Source: a marine gamma proteobacterium HTCC2143 (GTDB lineage: Bacteria; Pseudomonadota; Gammaproteobacteria; Pseudomonadales; Dasaniaceae). Taken from it: DNA of 64,000 nt. The notes under the pieces are model-generated. The model was not told the DNA's origin. It did not search any database and saw only the letters and a list, made by a program, of their open reading frames with translations. The stretch's first letter is position 1; each line of letters starts with the position of its first letter. The stretch lies in contig AAVT01000001.1 in assembly GCA_000169075.1 (NCBI GenBank), positions 62,001 to 126,000 of the forward strand. Direction: 5' to 3'. Position numbers and translations under genes: made by a program. Shown piece by piece: positions 43,533 through 52,821 of the stretch.

Positions 43533-44630
43533 GTGAACCTGCCAGCGAATAATCATCAATGGATGCTCGCCAGAACGCCGCTAGAGGGGTACCCCACCGA
43601 CGGTGATTTTCGTCTTGATAGCTCATCGATTCCTGAACCTGCTGACGGCCAGTGTGTTAGCCGAACACTGTATCTTTCGCTGGATCCCTACCAATGGGGA
43701 CGCCGTCGAAGTGGCGTCGAACAGGTCGGCGATGTTTGTCATGGCCGAACAGTATCGGCGGTGATAAAAAGTCGTCATCCGCACTTTAACGAGGGGGATA
43801 TCATCTTTAGCACGCACGGATGGCAGGACTACGGACTGACGGGGTCGGGTATTTCAACATTTGGTTACATGCTGCCTCGGCGCGTCGAACCGGCGCTGGC
43901 ACCTATCTCAAGCGCCCTCGGCGTGTTAGGTATGTTAGGCCTCACCGCCTACGCCGGCACCGCTCTACAATGCCAACCGAAAGCCGGGGAAACATTTGTC
44001 GTCTCTGCAGCTTCTGGGGGCGTTGGTCAAATAGCCGGGCAAATAGCCAAAATTTATGGCTGCCGGGTAGTGGGGATTGCCGGTGCTCAAGCAAAGTGTG
44101 ATTTTTTGCAACAGTCTCTCGGCTTTGACGCTGCGGTTTCTCACCTCAGCGAGGATTTTGCCGATCAGCTGGCTAGTGCATGCCCCGACGGTATTGATAT
44201 GTATTTTGAAAATGTTGGAGGCAAAGTTTTCAATGCCGTTTTACCTCTTTTCAACCGAGCGGCTCGAATTTCCCGCTGTGGACTGATCTCGCAATACGGC
44301 AATACCGACGGCCTTGACCCGCTGCAAACCTGGCAACACATCGGTCAAGCAGTCTTTGATCAGCAGGCAATGACTATTCATTCACTTTTTGTTGGTGATT
44401 ATGTTGCCGACCACCAGAAGCCTTTTTTAGAAATAATGTCGCAGTGGGTTGCCAACGGCAAGGTCAAGTATAGGGAAGATCTTTGGACCGGCCTAGAACA
44501 GGCCCCGGCCGCCTTTACGGCTATGCTAGCCGGAAAAAACTTTGGCAAGACGATGATTGCAGTCGGCGACGACCCAACGTTGACCGATGCCATTAGCCAC
44601 CGGCGTAGCGATGGTAATATTCTGGCTTAG
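43533..44630 (+). CDS. NADP-dependent medium-chain oxidoreductase (curcumin/alkenal reductase type)
   Basis: A 365-residue zinc-free medium-chain reductase of the leukotriene/alkenal/curcumin reductase branch. The start is GTG. The substrate-binding half has LYLSLDPYQWGRRRSG (about residue 47), the Rossmann motif is SAASGGVGQIAGQIAKIYG (about residues 151-169), and YFENVGGKVFNAVL plus RISRCGLISQYGN (about residues 228-260) are typical of this branch. It likely reduces an enone or enoyl double bond with NADPH. It sits between the crotonase and the CoA-transferase, with gaps of 4 and 29 bases, implying a shared degradation pathway. Confidence 0.88.
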   Translation: MNLPANNHQWMLARTPLEGYPTDGDFRLDSSSIPEPADGQCVSRTLYLSLDPYQWGRRRSGVEQVGDVCHGRTVSAVIKSRHPHFNEGDIIFSTHGWQDYGLTGSGISTFGYMLPRRVEPALAPISSALGVLGMLGLTAYAGTALQCQPKAGETFVVSAASGGVGQIAGQIAKIYGCRVVGIAGAQAKCDFLQQSLGFDAAVSHLSEDFADQLASACPDGIDMYFENVGGKVFNAVLPLFNRAARISRCGLISQYGNTDGLDPLQTWQHIGQAVFDQQAMTIHSLFVGDYVADHQKPFLEIMSQWVANGKVKYREDLWTGLEQAPAAFTAMLAGKNFGKTMIAVGDDPTLTDAISHRRSDGNILA

Positions 44631-44659
44631 CATCAATCAAACAGTGTGAACGTGTCTTT

Positions 44660-45868
44660 ATGAATGACTATATTTTTTCTGGCCTTAAAGTTCTGGATGT
44701 AGGAACCGTTGTTGCAGGGCCAGTAGCTGCCACCATTCTCGCGGATTTTGGGGCCGACGTTATCAAAATCGAGCAACCGGGTGAGGGTGATTTATTGCGG
44801 GTACTATCCGACATACCCACCACTCCCGATGCCGACAGCAATTATTTCTGGCAAATGGATGGTCGCAATAAAAAAGACCTGACGCTAAATTTGAAAACTC
44901 CCGAAGGTATTGAAATACTGCACAAACTGATCGCTGACTGTGATGTTTATGTGACCAACCAGCCCTTTGGCGTTCGCCGTGCCCTTAAATTATCATATAA
45001 CGATATCAAACCACTCAATCCGTCGATGATTTATGCATCTCTCTCGGCGTTCGGGGAGGAGGGCCCAGAAAGAGACAGTAAAGGTTTTGACCTGTTAGCC
45101 TATTGGGCTCGCAGCGGCTTAATGGATTTAGTACGCAGCCCTGGCTGTAAACCTTCTCAAGCACTGCCGGGGATGGGAGATCACCCCACTGCCATAGCGC
45201 TCTATGCCAGTATCGTCACCGCCCTGCTCAATAAAGAGCGAACCGGCAAGGGCGCTATGGTCCACACGTCACTGCTAGCTAATGGTCTATGGTCTGCAGC
45301 GAGTATCGCCGCGGGGGCGCTGGCCAATGGCGACATGGACGCTTATCGCGCGACTAATCAAGTACCTGCTGCCACCGGTTATGTTTATGCCACTAAAGAC
45401 AATCGCTGGCTGCAGCTGACCATGATCAGAAGCGAGGGCCAGTTCCTACAGTTTCTCGATAGTATTGACCAACTCCATTTCATCAAGGATGAGCGCTTCG
45501 CAACGCCGGAACTTTGGTATGAGAACAGAGAACAGTTGTCTGCACTTATTCAGAATGTTCTGATAAATCGTGAAGCAGCAGAGTGGCTGGCTATCTTTGA
45601 GGCCAAGATGGTGCCCATTGAATTAGTAGCCACAGTCGATGAAGCGGTCCGGAACGAACAGCTGATTATTAATAACATGGTGGTCGCGCCAACTGATCCC
45701 GATATCGATGTGCCATTCATCATTAATCACCCTATTAAAATCTCCAACCTCGATCAGGTAGGCCCCAAGCGAGCCCCTGAACTCGGCGAACACACTGATG
45801 AAATATTGCAAAACTTGGGGTATTCCCACCAACAGATTTTGGCCTTGAAAGATAAGGGCGTGACTTGA
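44660..45868 (+). CDS. Family III CoA-transferase (CaiB/BaiF type)
   Basis: A 402-residue enzyme moving CoA between acids, likely activating the pathway substrate using another acyl-CoA. It opens with GLKVLDVGTVVAGPVAATILADFGADVIKIEQP, split into typical parts: VLDVGTVVAGP and GADVIKIEQPGEGD. The catalytic aspartate is D174 in LPGMGDHPTAIAL. The dimer-forming fold and length fit the family. The upstream gap of 29 bases and the crotonase and reductase genes before it point to a CoA-dependent catabolic operon. The pair of acids cannot be named from sequence. Confidence 0.92.
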   Translation: MNDYIFSGLKVLDVGTVVAGPVAATILADFGADVIKIEQPGEGDLLRVLSDIPTTPDADSNYFWQMDGRNKKDLTLNLKTPEGIEILHKLIADCDVYVTNQPFGVRRALKLSYNDIKPLNPSMIYASLSAFGEEGPERDSKGFDLLAYWARSGLMDLVRSPGCKPSQALPGMGDHPTAIALYASIVTALLNKERTGKGAMVHTSLLANGLWSAASIAAGALANGDMDAYRATNQVPAATGYVYATKDNRWLQLTMIRSEGQFLQFLDSIDQLHFIKDERFATPELWYENREQLSALIQNVLINREAAEWLAIFEAKMVPIELVATVDEAVRNEQLIINNMVVAPTDPDIDVPFIINHPIKISNLDQVGPKRAPELGEHTDEILQNLGYSHQQILALKDKGVT

Positions 45869-45974
45869 ATGCTCGATCGAGACACATTCGCAAGGCAGCC
45901 CATCTCAAAAGAAGGCGACACGCTAAGCGCTAATGTTGTGGAGAAGACTTAATCTAATCTCATTGATATTACCC

Positions 45975-45986
45975 TGACAATTGTCA
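45975..45986. promoter_or_regulatory. Perfect palindrome TGACAATTGTCA, candidate operator
   Basis: A 12-base perfect palindrome 150 to 160 bases before the alcohol dehydrogenase start, in an otherwise gene-free 266-base gap. Such symmetry is typical of dimeric regulators. No regulator gene is adjacent and the site is unproven. Confidence 0.35.
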
Positions 45987-46134
45987 ATAATATTCATTCA
46001 GACAGCAGCCACTTTGTAACTAATAACAGCATAAAATCAAAACAAGTAGCATCGTCTCTGAAACAGCTCAGCAGCTGCTATATCTAATGTCTGGCCTCAG
46101 TGCCACCCACACTCTCGATAAGATAGGTCTTACT

Positions 46135-47232
46135 ATGAGCACACCCGCCCGCGTTGTCGTTTTACCCAATGGTTCAAACAGCCTCGAGGTTCAGGACTTA
46201 ATAATTCCGGATCCAGGTCCGCATCAGGTGGTGGTAAAACAATTTGCCTCCGGTATTTGCCATAGCCAGCTGCACCAAATGCGAGGGACGGAACGGGACT
46301 CTTCATTGATGCTGGGCCATGAATCAACCGGCGTAGTGCTACAAACAGGGTCTGATGTTAAGGGGCTCAGTGAAGGCGATATTGTTTTAGTGACATGGGT
46401 TCCCAAGGATGCGGCCAACACACCGCGAGCGCCAGAATCTGCAACGCTGGAAACAGCCGACGGTAGCATAGCTATATCGCAAGCGGTTTTTACCTGGGCC
46501 ACACATACCATTGCCGATGAGCAATATGTGGTTAAGGTAGAGGGCGACATCGACACTCAAGTTACTTCGATCATTGGCTGTGCGGTTATTACCGGTGCCG
46601 GCGCGGTTGAAAATACCGCCGGTGTTAAAGCCGGAGATAGCGTTGCCATTTTTGGCGTTGGCGGCGTCGGTATGTCGGCAATTGTTGCCGCTAAAAAACT
46701 AGGGGCCAACCCCATTATTGCCGTAGATTTAGATGCCGATAAATTGGTATTCGCCCGTCAGTTTGGCGCCACACATACTATTAACGGCAAAGAAGAAGAC
46801 CCTGTAGCCGCCATCAAAGCACTAACTCAACATCCCGGTAAGCGCGATTTTATGGGGGACGATATCAGTGGTGCTGATTTTGTCTTTGATTGTATTGGCG
46901 TTAAGGAGACCATGGAGACCATTCCACAGGCAGCTCGTGGCGGCCATTTCGGGGTTGATAATGGTGGTACCGCCATTTTGGTTGGCGTTCCGCACACTAG
47001 CGTTGAATTAAATGCTATTGATATGTTGCTCAATGAGAAGAAATTCATTGGCAGTTTCGCCGGTTCATGTACACCGTCACGGGACTTTTCCAAATACGTC
47101 GACTGGCATAGATCCGGGGATCTTGACTTAGACGCACTCGTGACAGAGCGCTACTCTATTGACGATATCAACGAAGCTACTACTCGGTTGGGTAATGGCT
47201 TAATAAGCGGCAGGGCTATTATTGAGTTTTAA
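46135..47232 (+). CDS. Zinc-dependent alcohol dehydrogenase lacking the structural-zinc lobe
   Basis: A 365-residue medium-chain alcohol dehydrogenase of the class III/AdhC-like branch. The catalytic zinc ligands appear as C in SGICHSQLHQM (about residue 40), H in LGHESTGV (about residue 62) and C in IIGCAVITGAGA (about residue 145). The NAD site is IFGVGGVGMSAIVAAKKLG (about residues 172-190). The usual four-cysteine structural-zinc lobe, expected near residue 80-100, is replaced by a segment without any cysteine. The start at 46135 has AGATAGG seven bases upstream; the frame is open back to 46087. Substrate unknown, probably an alcohol or aldehyde of the neighbouring pathway. Confidence 0.85.
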   Translation: MSTPARVVVLPNGSNSLEVQDLIIPDPGPHQVVVKQFASGICHSQLHQMRGTERDSSLMLGHESTGVVLQTGSDVKGLSEGDIVLVTWVPKDAANTPRAPESATLETADGSIAISQAVFTWATHTIADEQYVVKVEGDIDTQVTSIIGCAVITGAGAVENTAGVKAGDSVAIFGVGGVGMSAIVAAKKLGANPIIAVDLDADKLVFARQFGATHTINGKEEDPVAAIKALTQHPGKRDFMGDDISGADFVFDCIGVKETMETIPQAARGGHFGVDNGGTAILVGVPHTSVELNAIDMLLNEKKFIGSFAGSCTPSRDFSKYVDWHRSGDLDLDALVTERYSIDDINEATTRLGNGLISGRAIIEF

Positions 47233-47304
47233 TGGTGTCCATATGATTTGGGTTGAGCTCCTCAACCCGCTCGCTTGCATCCATAAACGGATTACTCTTC
47301 GCCA

Positions 47305-48684
47305 ATGAGTTCGGTACCTAGTCAAAGCATTAAGCAGGAACCCGTTGGCGAACAAATCAAGGACACCCTGCGTCTGGCTGCCCCGGTTTTTATGTCGCGC
47401 ATTGGTGTGATGGCATTGCAGGTTGTCGATACGGCGATGGTCGGACACGTCGCTGCGGCAGAACTCGCCTATCTCGGTATTGGCCTTCCTCCCAGCTACT
47501 GGTTACTTATGCTGGGAATGGGATTGTTAATGGGTGCGGGCATACTGACCGCGCAAGCCAACGGCGCTGGCCGTCGTAAAGAAGTAGGGATTATCTGGGT
47601 TTCAGCGATGAAACACGGCCTGATTTTTAGTGTTATTTGTCTGATACTCAGCTACTTCGGTGGCGACCTATTGCTATACAGTGGACAGCAGCCAGATATT
47701 TCTGCAGGGGCCGGAAAAATCATGGTCGCATTTGCCTGGGGAATGCCCGCCATCATGATCTCCGCTGCAACGGGTGCGGTGATGGAGGGGATTAAGCGAC
47801 CCAACATTGCAATGTACATGATGTTTCTCGCTAATATTGTGAACATAGGGTTCAACTGGGTACTGGTCTACGGCAATTTGGGGTTTGATCCGATGGGTGC
47901 AGAAGGTGCTATGTACGGCTCATCCGCCGCCCGCTGGCTGTCTTCAGCACTGTTTCTCTACGTATTCTTTAAAATGAACGACCGCGCTGCCTATGGACTC
48001 GTCAATTTGGGTCAAATCGCAAAATCCGAGATGGCCGCTATGGGCAAGAAAATTCGCCGTATCGGGATACCTTTATCGGTCGCCAATGCACTTGAAATGA
48101 TGGCATTTATCGCCGAAGCAGCAATGGCAGGGTTTATGGGAAAAGCCTCTCTCGCCGCTTTCCAAATCGTTGTCAATGTTGCCAGCTTCTTTATGATGGG
48201 CGGCATTGGCATAGCCGCTGCGACCAGTGTGAGAGTTGGCAACGCGGTTGGCAAGGGAGACAGGCAAGGGCAGTGGACTGCTGGCGCTATCGGCGTTGGA
48301 TGTGCCTTTGTTTTATGTGGCACTCTGGGTATTTTGGTGTTTGCCAATGCGGCGGGGTTGATCGCCATTTTCACGTCAGACGCAGAAATTGCTCAACTCA
48401 CTATTGGCGCACTGTTAGTGTTTGGCAGTTTTTTCGCCTTCAATAGCATCAATATGGTGGCTGTAACGGGACAGCGAACTCTCGGTATTGTTTGGTTGCC
48501 ACTCATTGTAGGTTTGTGCACTACCTGGGTCATTGGCTTTCCGCTGGCCTATTATCTCGCATTTTCCAAAGAGATGGGAATAACCGGATTGTGGCTAGGC
48601 TTTTCGGTTGGTGCACAATTTTCAATGATATTTAATCTGTGGCGCTTTCATCGCGTTGCAAAAAGCCGAGTCAAAGCTTACTGA
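47305..48684 (+). CDS. MATE-family multidrug/metabolite efflux transporter
   Basis: A 459-residue polytopic inner-membrane protein with about twelve hydrophobic helices, two symmetric halves. The first half opens with LRLAAPVFMSRIGVMALQVVDTAMVGHV, here reported in pieces: LRLAAPVFMSR and VVDTAMVGH, the usual MATE start. The second half repeats it with IGIPLSVANALEMMAFIAEAAMAGFMG. The family exports cationic drugs and metabolites against sodium or protons. It follows the alcohol dehydrogenase by 72 bases and may be co-transcribed. Converges with a minus-strand crotonase gene. The substrate is unknown. Confidence 0.92.
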   Translation: MSSVPSQSIKQEPVGEQIKDTLRLAAPVFMSRIGVMALQVVDTAMVGHVAAAELAYLGIGLPPSYWLLMLGMGLLMGAGILTAQANGAGRRKEVGIIWVSAMKHGLIFSVICLILSYFGGDLLLYSGQQPDISAGAGKIMVAFAWGMPAIMISAATGAVMEGIKRPNIAMYMMFLANIVNIGFNWVLVYGNLGFDPMGAEGAMYGSSAARWLSSALFLYVFFKMNDRAAYGLVNLGQIAKSEMAAMGKKIRRIGIPLSVANALEMMAFIAEAAMAGFMGKASLAAFQIVVNVASFFMMGGIGIAAATSVRVGNAVGKGDRQGQWTAGAIGVGCAFVLCGTLGILVFANAAGLIAIFTSDAEIAQLTIGALLVFGSFFAFNSINMVAVTGQRTLGIVWLPLIVGLCTTWVIGFPLAYYLAFSKEMGITGLWLGFSVGAQFSMIFNLWRFHRVAKSRVKAY

Positions 48685-48883
48685 ATCATAAAGGCCAATT
48701 AGCCGTAAGCAATCGCTTAGGCAACCCACTACTTTTTTCGGGACCAACATGTTGCCAACCGCTCATCCAGTCGGCAGCGACGAAAAAATAGGGGGATGAC
48801 AGGCTGCCGATCTCGACAGTAAAAAACTGGCATAGAATCACCGGCAGCAAACGCCACCGCAGAGTTCGCTGCCAGCACAGGCG

Positions 48884-49819
48884 CTAGCTGTATTCGTTGT
48901 CTTCCCACCAGGGGAAAAATTCCGGCATATCTTTTGAAACTTTATCGGGGAAATTGGGCGATCGTTTTTCCAGAAATGACGTAACTCCCTCCGCTGAATC
49001 CCCTGAGCGACCCCGGGAAAATATCCCTCTGCTGTCAATTTTATGAGCTTCCATCGGGTCATTAGTCGCCGCTAGTCGCCACAACATTTGACGGGACAAG
49101 GCAACGGAAACCGGAGAAGTATTTTCAACAAATTCTCTGGCAAGCCTTCGAGCTTCAGGCATTAAGTCCTCGGGCTTGTGCAAAGAGCGCACCAGCCCCC
49201 CTTCCAACGCTTCCTGCGCACCAAATACCTTCCCTGAAAAGGTCCATTCTAACGCTTTTGACATGCCTACTGCTCTGGATAGAAACCAGCTTGAGCAAGC
49301 TTCTGGCACCATTCCGCGCTGCGTAAACACAAATCCAAAGCGGGCAGTTTCTGAAGCGATTCGAATATCCATAGGCAACTGCATCGTGACACCAACACCT
49401 ACCGCTGCACCATTAACCGCAGCAATCACCGGTTTAAGACATTGGTATATTCGCAATGATAACTTGCCGCCACCGTCTCGCACTGCGGCATGAGACCAGT
49501 TGATCGAGCCGTCGGCGCTTATTGCGCCCTCCGCTCCCTCACGCGACGGACTAGCCCCCTCTTCAACCGGTTGTTTCGACAGCGCTTCGTAGTTAAAGGT
49601 ATCAGCGCCTGCCGATAAATCTGCACCTGCACAAAAAGCGCGATCCCCGGAACCCGTGACGATAATAGCTCTTATCTCATCGTCAGCGTCCGCCCGATCG
49701 AATGCATCGATCATTTCCTTTAGCATTTCATTGGTGAAGGCGTTCATTTTTTGCGGACGATGTATGGTCAGTGTAAGAATAGCGTCTTCAACATCATATT
49801 TTATTGTGTTGTAACTCAT
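48884..49819 (-). CDS. Enoyl-CoA hydratase-related protein (crotonase family)
   Basis: A 311-residue crotonase-fold enzyme. The oxyanion loop is VTGSGDRAFCAGADLSAG (about residues 54-71), followed by an unusual 35-residue insertion rich in E, G and S (about 85-120). The second loop is AAVNGAAVGVGVTMQLPMDIR. The acid segment MVPEACSSWFLSRAVGMSKALE keeps a glutamate and a serine-rich stretch. The ATG at 49819 has GGAG about ten bases before it. It is a single gene, divergent from the DUF2868/GTPase pair. The longer insertion and ACSS motif suggest an unusual substrate pocket; the reaction is unknown. Confidence 0.88.
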   Translation of the reverse strand: MSYNTIKYDVEDAILTLTIHRPQKMNAFTNEMLKEMIDAFDRADADDEIRAIIVTGSGDRAFCAGADLSAGADTFNYEALSKQPVEEGASPSREGAEGAISADGSINWSHAAVRDGGGKLSLRIYQCLKPVIAAVNGAAVGVGVTMQLPMDIRIASETARFGFVFTQRGMVPEACSSWFLSRAVGMSKALEWTFSGKVFGAQEALEGGLVRSLHKPEDLMPEARRLAREFVENTSPVSVALSRQMLWRLAATNDPMEAHKIDSRGIFSRGRSGDSAEGVTSFLEKRSPNFPDKVSKDMPEFFPWWEDNEYS

Positions 49820-49979
49820 GGCTTTAGTTTCTCCTACCGTCTTTTGGTCATTGTTATATTTTTTTGAAGCAAGAATTTCGAGTGTTTAGGCACTGATAAG
49901 ATGGTACCCTTTTTTACCAGAAGATGACGAATTTTCTAAGCACCACGACAATAAACTAAACAGGCGGTCACTAAACCCG

Positions 49980-51398
49980 GTGAGTATAAATAAGCAGTTG
50001 ATGCGCTTAATCCAATGTGAGTATCTGCGCTTAGAAGAAGAGACGGGGGTCATTCGAGCCGGCAGTAAGGAAATAGAACGACAGCTACAGCAACTCCCCG
50101 CTGAACAGGCCATTGTAGAGCGAGCGAACCGCCTACTTTCAATCACCGAGAAAAACAGCCTGCAGGCTCCCTCTCGACACTATCGGCAATTATCAATCGC
50201 ACTGCTCGGCTTTTTTGGAATACTGGGAGGTTTAGCAACGGTTGAAGTATTTTCCGGCGTCGAACAAGCATCCGCCAATTTTTTCTGGATTCTATTAGCC
50301 CTGCTCGGCGTCAACGCTATCTCAATGTTTATTTGGCTGCTTCTTATTGGCTGGCCAAACTCCGCCGATCAAAACGACTCTTGGTTGATGTCGATACAAG
50401 CATGGTTAAGTCGCAAAAGCAGCCAAGACACTAGTGCACTGCGAGCTTGGCAGCAGGCCATATCGACCACCGGCGGTCAACAATGGCATCTGTCAGTAAT
50501 ATCCCATGGCCTCTGGCTAGCCTTTCTAAGCGGAACTTTAGTCATGGCGTGGCTGCTGCTTTCAATGCGGCAATTCGACTTTGTTTGGGAAACAACCATT
50601 CTCAGCGGCGATGCGTTCGTCAGCATTAGCCAATGGCTAGCCACTTTGCCTAGCCTACTCGGCATTCAACTACCGACAGCTAGTCACGTGATGGTAAGTC
50701 GCGTGGGCGAATCACCCCAAGACCCGGACGAGCTGCGTATATTATGGTCAAATTTATTACTGTCAAGCTTGGCAATATATGGTTTGTTGCCCCGAGCTGT
50801 GGCTTTGTTATTCGCAATATTCGCCCGCCGCCATCACTGGAACAACGTCTTACCTGACGTCAGTACACCCTATTATTATCAACTGAAAATGCGGTTGTCA
50901 CCTGACACCGTAGCTGAAGGTATTGTCGATGATGATGCGGAAACCTGTCATCAAACGCATAACTTCTCGGCGTCGAATACGGCGACCATCGCAAAGCTAC
51001 AGCAACTGGATGACGTCTGTCTTGCAGGTCTTGAGTATGACGGCGAGTGGCCCCCCGCGTTATCAGCAATTGGGCTGGATGATTTAGCCCCGATAATGTT
51101 CAGTGTCAACGCTATTGATCGGTCAAGTCGAGAGCAATTGCTAAGCGAGGCCGGTAACAACAGTATCCGCAATATTGTTCTAATAGCCCGCTTCGAAGCT
51201 GCACCCGATCGCGGAATTATTCGTCTCATCCGGCAGCTCAACAGTAAACCCGCAACCTTGTGGTTATTGCTGATTCAGCACCGCAGCCAACAAACTTCGC
51301 AGCAATGGCATGATTGGTTATCCGCGGCTACTGATGCACAGTTACCACAACAGCAAGTAGGTCGACTCAACATAGGGATAGGCAACGATGGAGCCTAA
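49980..51398 (+). CDS. DUF2868 membrane protein, partner of the DUF3482 GTPase
   Basis: A 472-residue membrane protein of unknown function. Hydrophobic helices lie at about 68-88, 96-122, 170-190 and 250-285; the N-terminal 60 residues and the C-terminal 180 are soluble. Assignment to DUF2868 rests on its pairing with a DUF3482 GTPase, overlapping it by 11 bases, and on the general layout. Start is GTG. The pair is found in many proteobacteria and has no assigned job; regulation of membrane processes by the GTPase is a guess. Divergent from the crotonase gene, 160 bases away. Confidence 0.75.
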   Translation: MSINKQLMRLIQCEYLRLEEETGVIRAGSKEIERQLQQLPAEQAIVERANRLLSITEKNSLQAPSRHYRQLSIALLGFFGILGGLATVEVFSGVEQASANFFWILLALLGVNAISMFIWLLLIGWPNSADQNDSWLMSIQAWLSRKSSQDTSALRAWQQAISTTGGQQWHLSVISHGLWLAFLSGTLVMAWLLLSMRQFDFVWETTILSGDAFVSISQWLATLPSLLGIQLPTASHVMVSRVGESPQDPDELRILWSNLLLSSLAIYGLLPRAVALLFAIFARRHHWNNVLPDVSTPYYYQLKMRLSPDTVAEGIVDDDAETCHQTHNFSASNTATIAKLQQLDDVCLAGLEYDGEWPPALSAIGLDDLAPIMFSVNAIDRSSREQLLSEAGNNSIRNIVLIARFEAAPDRGIIRLIRQLNSKPATLWLLLIQHRSQQTSQQWHDWLSAATDAQLPQQQVGRLNIGIGNDGA

Positions 51399-52809
51399 AG
51401 CGAATCTACCTCTGAACATCGCTGTTGTCGGTCATACCAATGTCGGCAAAACATCGCTTATCCGCACGTTGACACGACGCAATTCCTTTGGCGATGTCTC
51501 GTCCAGTCCAGGCACTACCCGACACGTCGAATCTCAAGTCCTAATGGTGACCGGACAAAAAATAGTGCGCTTGTTGGACACCCCCGGGTTTGAGGATTCT
51601 ATCGGCCTATTTGATACCATCGAAACGCTGGATGACGGTCGCGAGAAGCTGGGTATAGACCGGTTGGCATTATTCCTTCAATCAAAAGAAGCCGCCTCTA
51701 GTTTTTCTCAAGAAGCCAAAGTCATTAGGCAGCTATTGGAATGTGATGTGGCGTTTTATGTGATCGATGCTCGAGAGCCAGTGTTGGGGAAGTATCAGGA
51801 CGAGTTACGAATCATTAGTCTTGCGGCAAAACCCATTTTTCCCTTATTAAATTTTGTCGCATCGGACAATAGCCGTGTAGATCAGTGGACAAAATTACTG
51901 AAAGCACTAAATTTGCACACCTCTATGCAATTTGACTCGGTTGCTTATGATTTTTTCGCCGAACAACAACTCTACAAAAAAATGCAGACTATGCTCGCAG
52001 TCGGCTGGCAACAACCCTTAGAATTATTGATAAACCATCGTCTTGAAGCGTGGCAAGATCTTTTAATAGCAGCCGCCAACAGGGTAGCAACACTGTTAAT
52101 CGACACCGCCTCTTATCGACAGGCGATCACCAAAGATACCTCGCTTGCGAGCAGCGCAAAGCAGCTTCAGCAAACCATTAGAAAAAAAGAAAACACAGCG
52201 GCGCTCGATCTCTTAGCGCTATTTAAGTTTCAGTCTGACGACTACGGCGCAAACCTATTACCGGTTTCAGAAAACAGCTGGAAACTCGATTTATTTGATC
52301 CAAAAACATTAAAATTATTCGGTATAAAGGCTACGAGTACAGCGGCAAAGGGAGCAGTGATTGGCCTCGGTATTGATATGGCGGTGGGCGGCGTCAGTCT
52401 CGGCGCAGCGGCGGCGCTGGGCGCATTACTCGGAGGACTTTGGCAAACAGGCAAACAGTTTGGTCGCGAAGCCATTGCCTATGTTAGCGGCGAGCGATAC
52501 CTCTGTGCAGAAGATAACACCCTGATATTGATATGGCGACGAAGCACCTCACTAACCTCGGCATTGCGTCATCGCGGCCACGCTGCGCAGAAGCCCGTCA
52601 TGATAGCAAAGCCACAGTCAGAGGCTAATACCGAAGAAACTACCGCCGACCAACAGGTGATGCTGTCACTCAAGATAGCGCGCAATCATCCGCAATGGTC
52701 CAAACGCCAGGGGCTCGTTGAATTCGCCCCTACCGCCAAACAAAGGTGTATTGCGGCGTTAACCACAATCATCATTGCTCAATGGCGGGAAACATATAAC
52801 ATTCAGTAA
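51388..52809 (+). CDS. GTPase with DUF3482 domain
   Basis: A 473-residue GTP-binding protein. The P-loop G1 is VVGHTNVGKTSLI (about residues 11-23), G2 is within SSPGTTRHV and G3 is LLDTPGFEDS (about residue 62). The C-terminal DUF3482 part contains a glycine/alanine-rich hydrophobic hairpin (IGLGIDMAVGGVSLGAAAALGALLGGLW, in pieces VIGLGIDMAVGG and GAAAALGALLGG, about residues 328-355), which may insert in the membrane as in bacterial dynamin-like proteins. It overlaps the DUF2868 gene, so the two are made together. Role unknown. Confidence 0.85.
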   Translation: MEPKANLPLNIAVVGHTNVGKTSLIRTLTRRNSFGDVSSSPGTTRHVESQVLMVTGQKIVRLLDTPGFEDSIGLFDTIETLDDGREKLGIDRLALFLQSKEAASSFSQEAKVIRQLLECDVAFYVIDAREPVLGKYQDELRIISLAAKPIFPLLNFVASDNSRVDQWTKLLKALNLHTSMQFDSVAYDFFAEQQLYKKMQTMLAVGWQQPLELLINHRLEAWQDLLIAAANRVATLLIDTASYRQAITKDTSLASSAKQLQQTIRKKENTAALDLLALFKFQSDDYGANLLPVSENSWKLDLFDPKTLKLFGIKATSTAAKGAVIGLGIDMAVGGVSLGAAAALGALLGGLWQTGKQFGREAIAYVSGERYLCAEDNTLILIWRRSTSLTSALRHRGHAAQKPVMIAKPQSEANTEETTADQQVMLSLKIARNHPQWSKRQGLVEFAPTAKQRCIAALTTIIIAQWRETYNIQ

Positions 52810-52821
52810 GCCGGCACCCCA

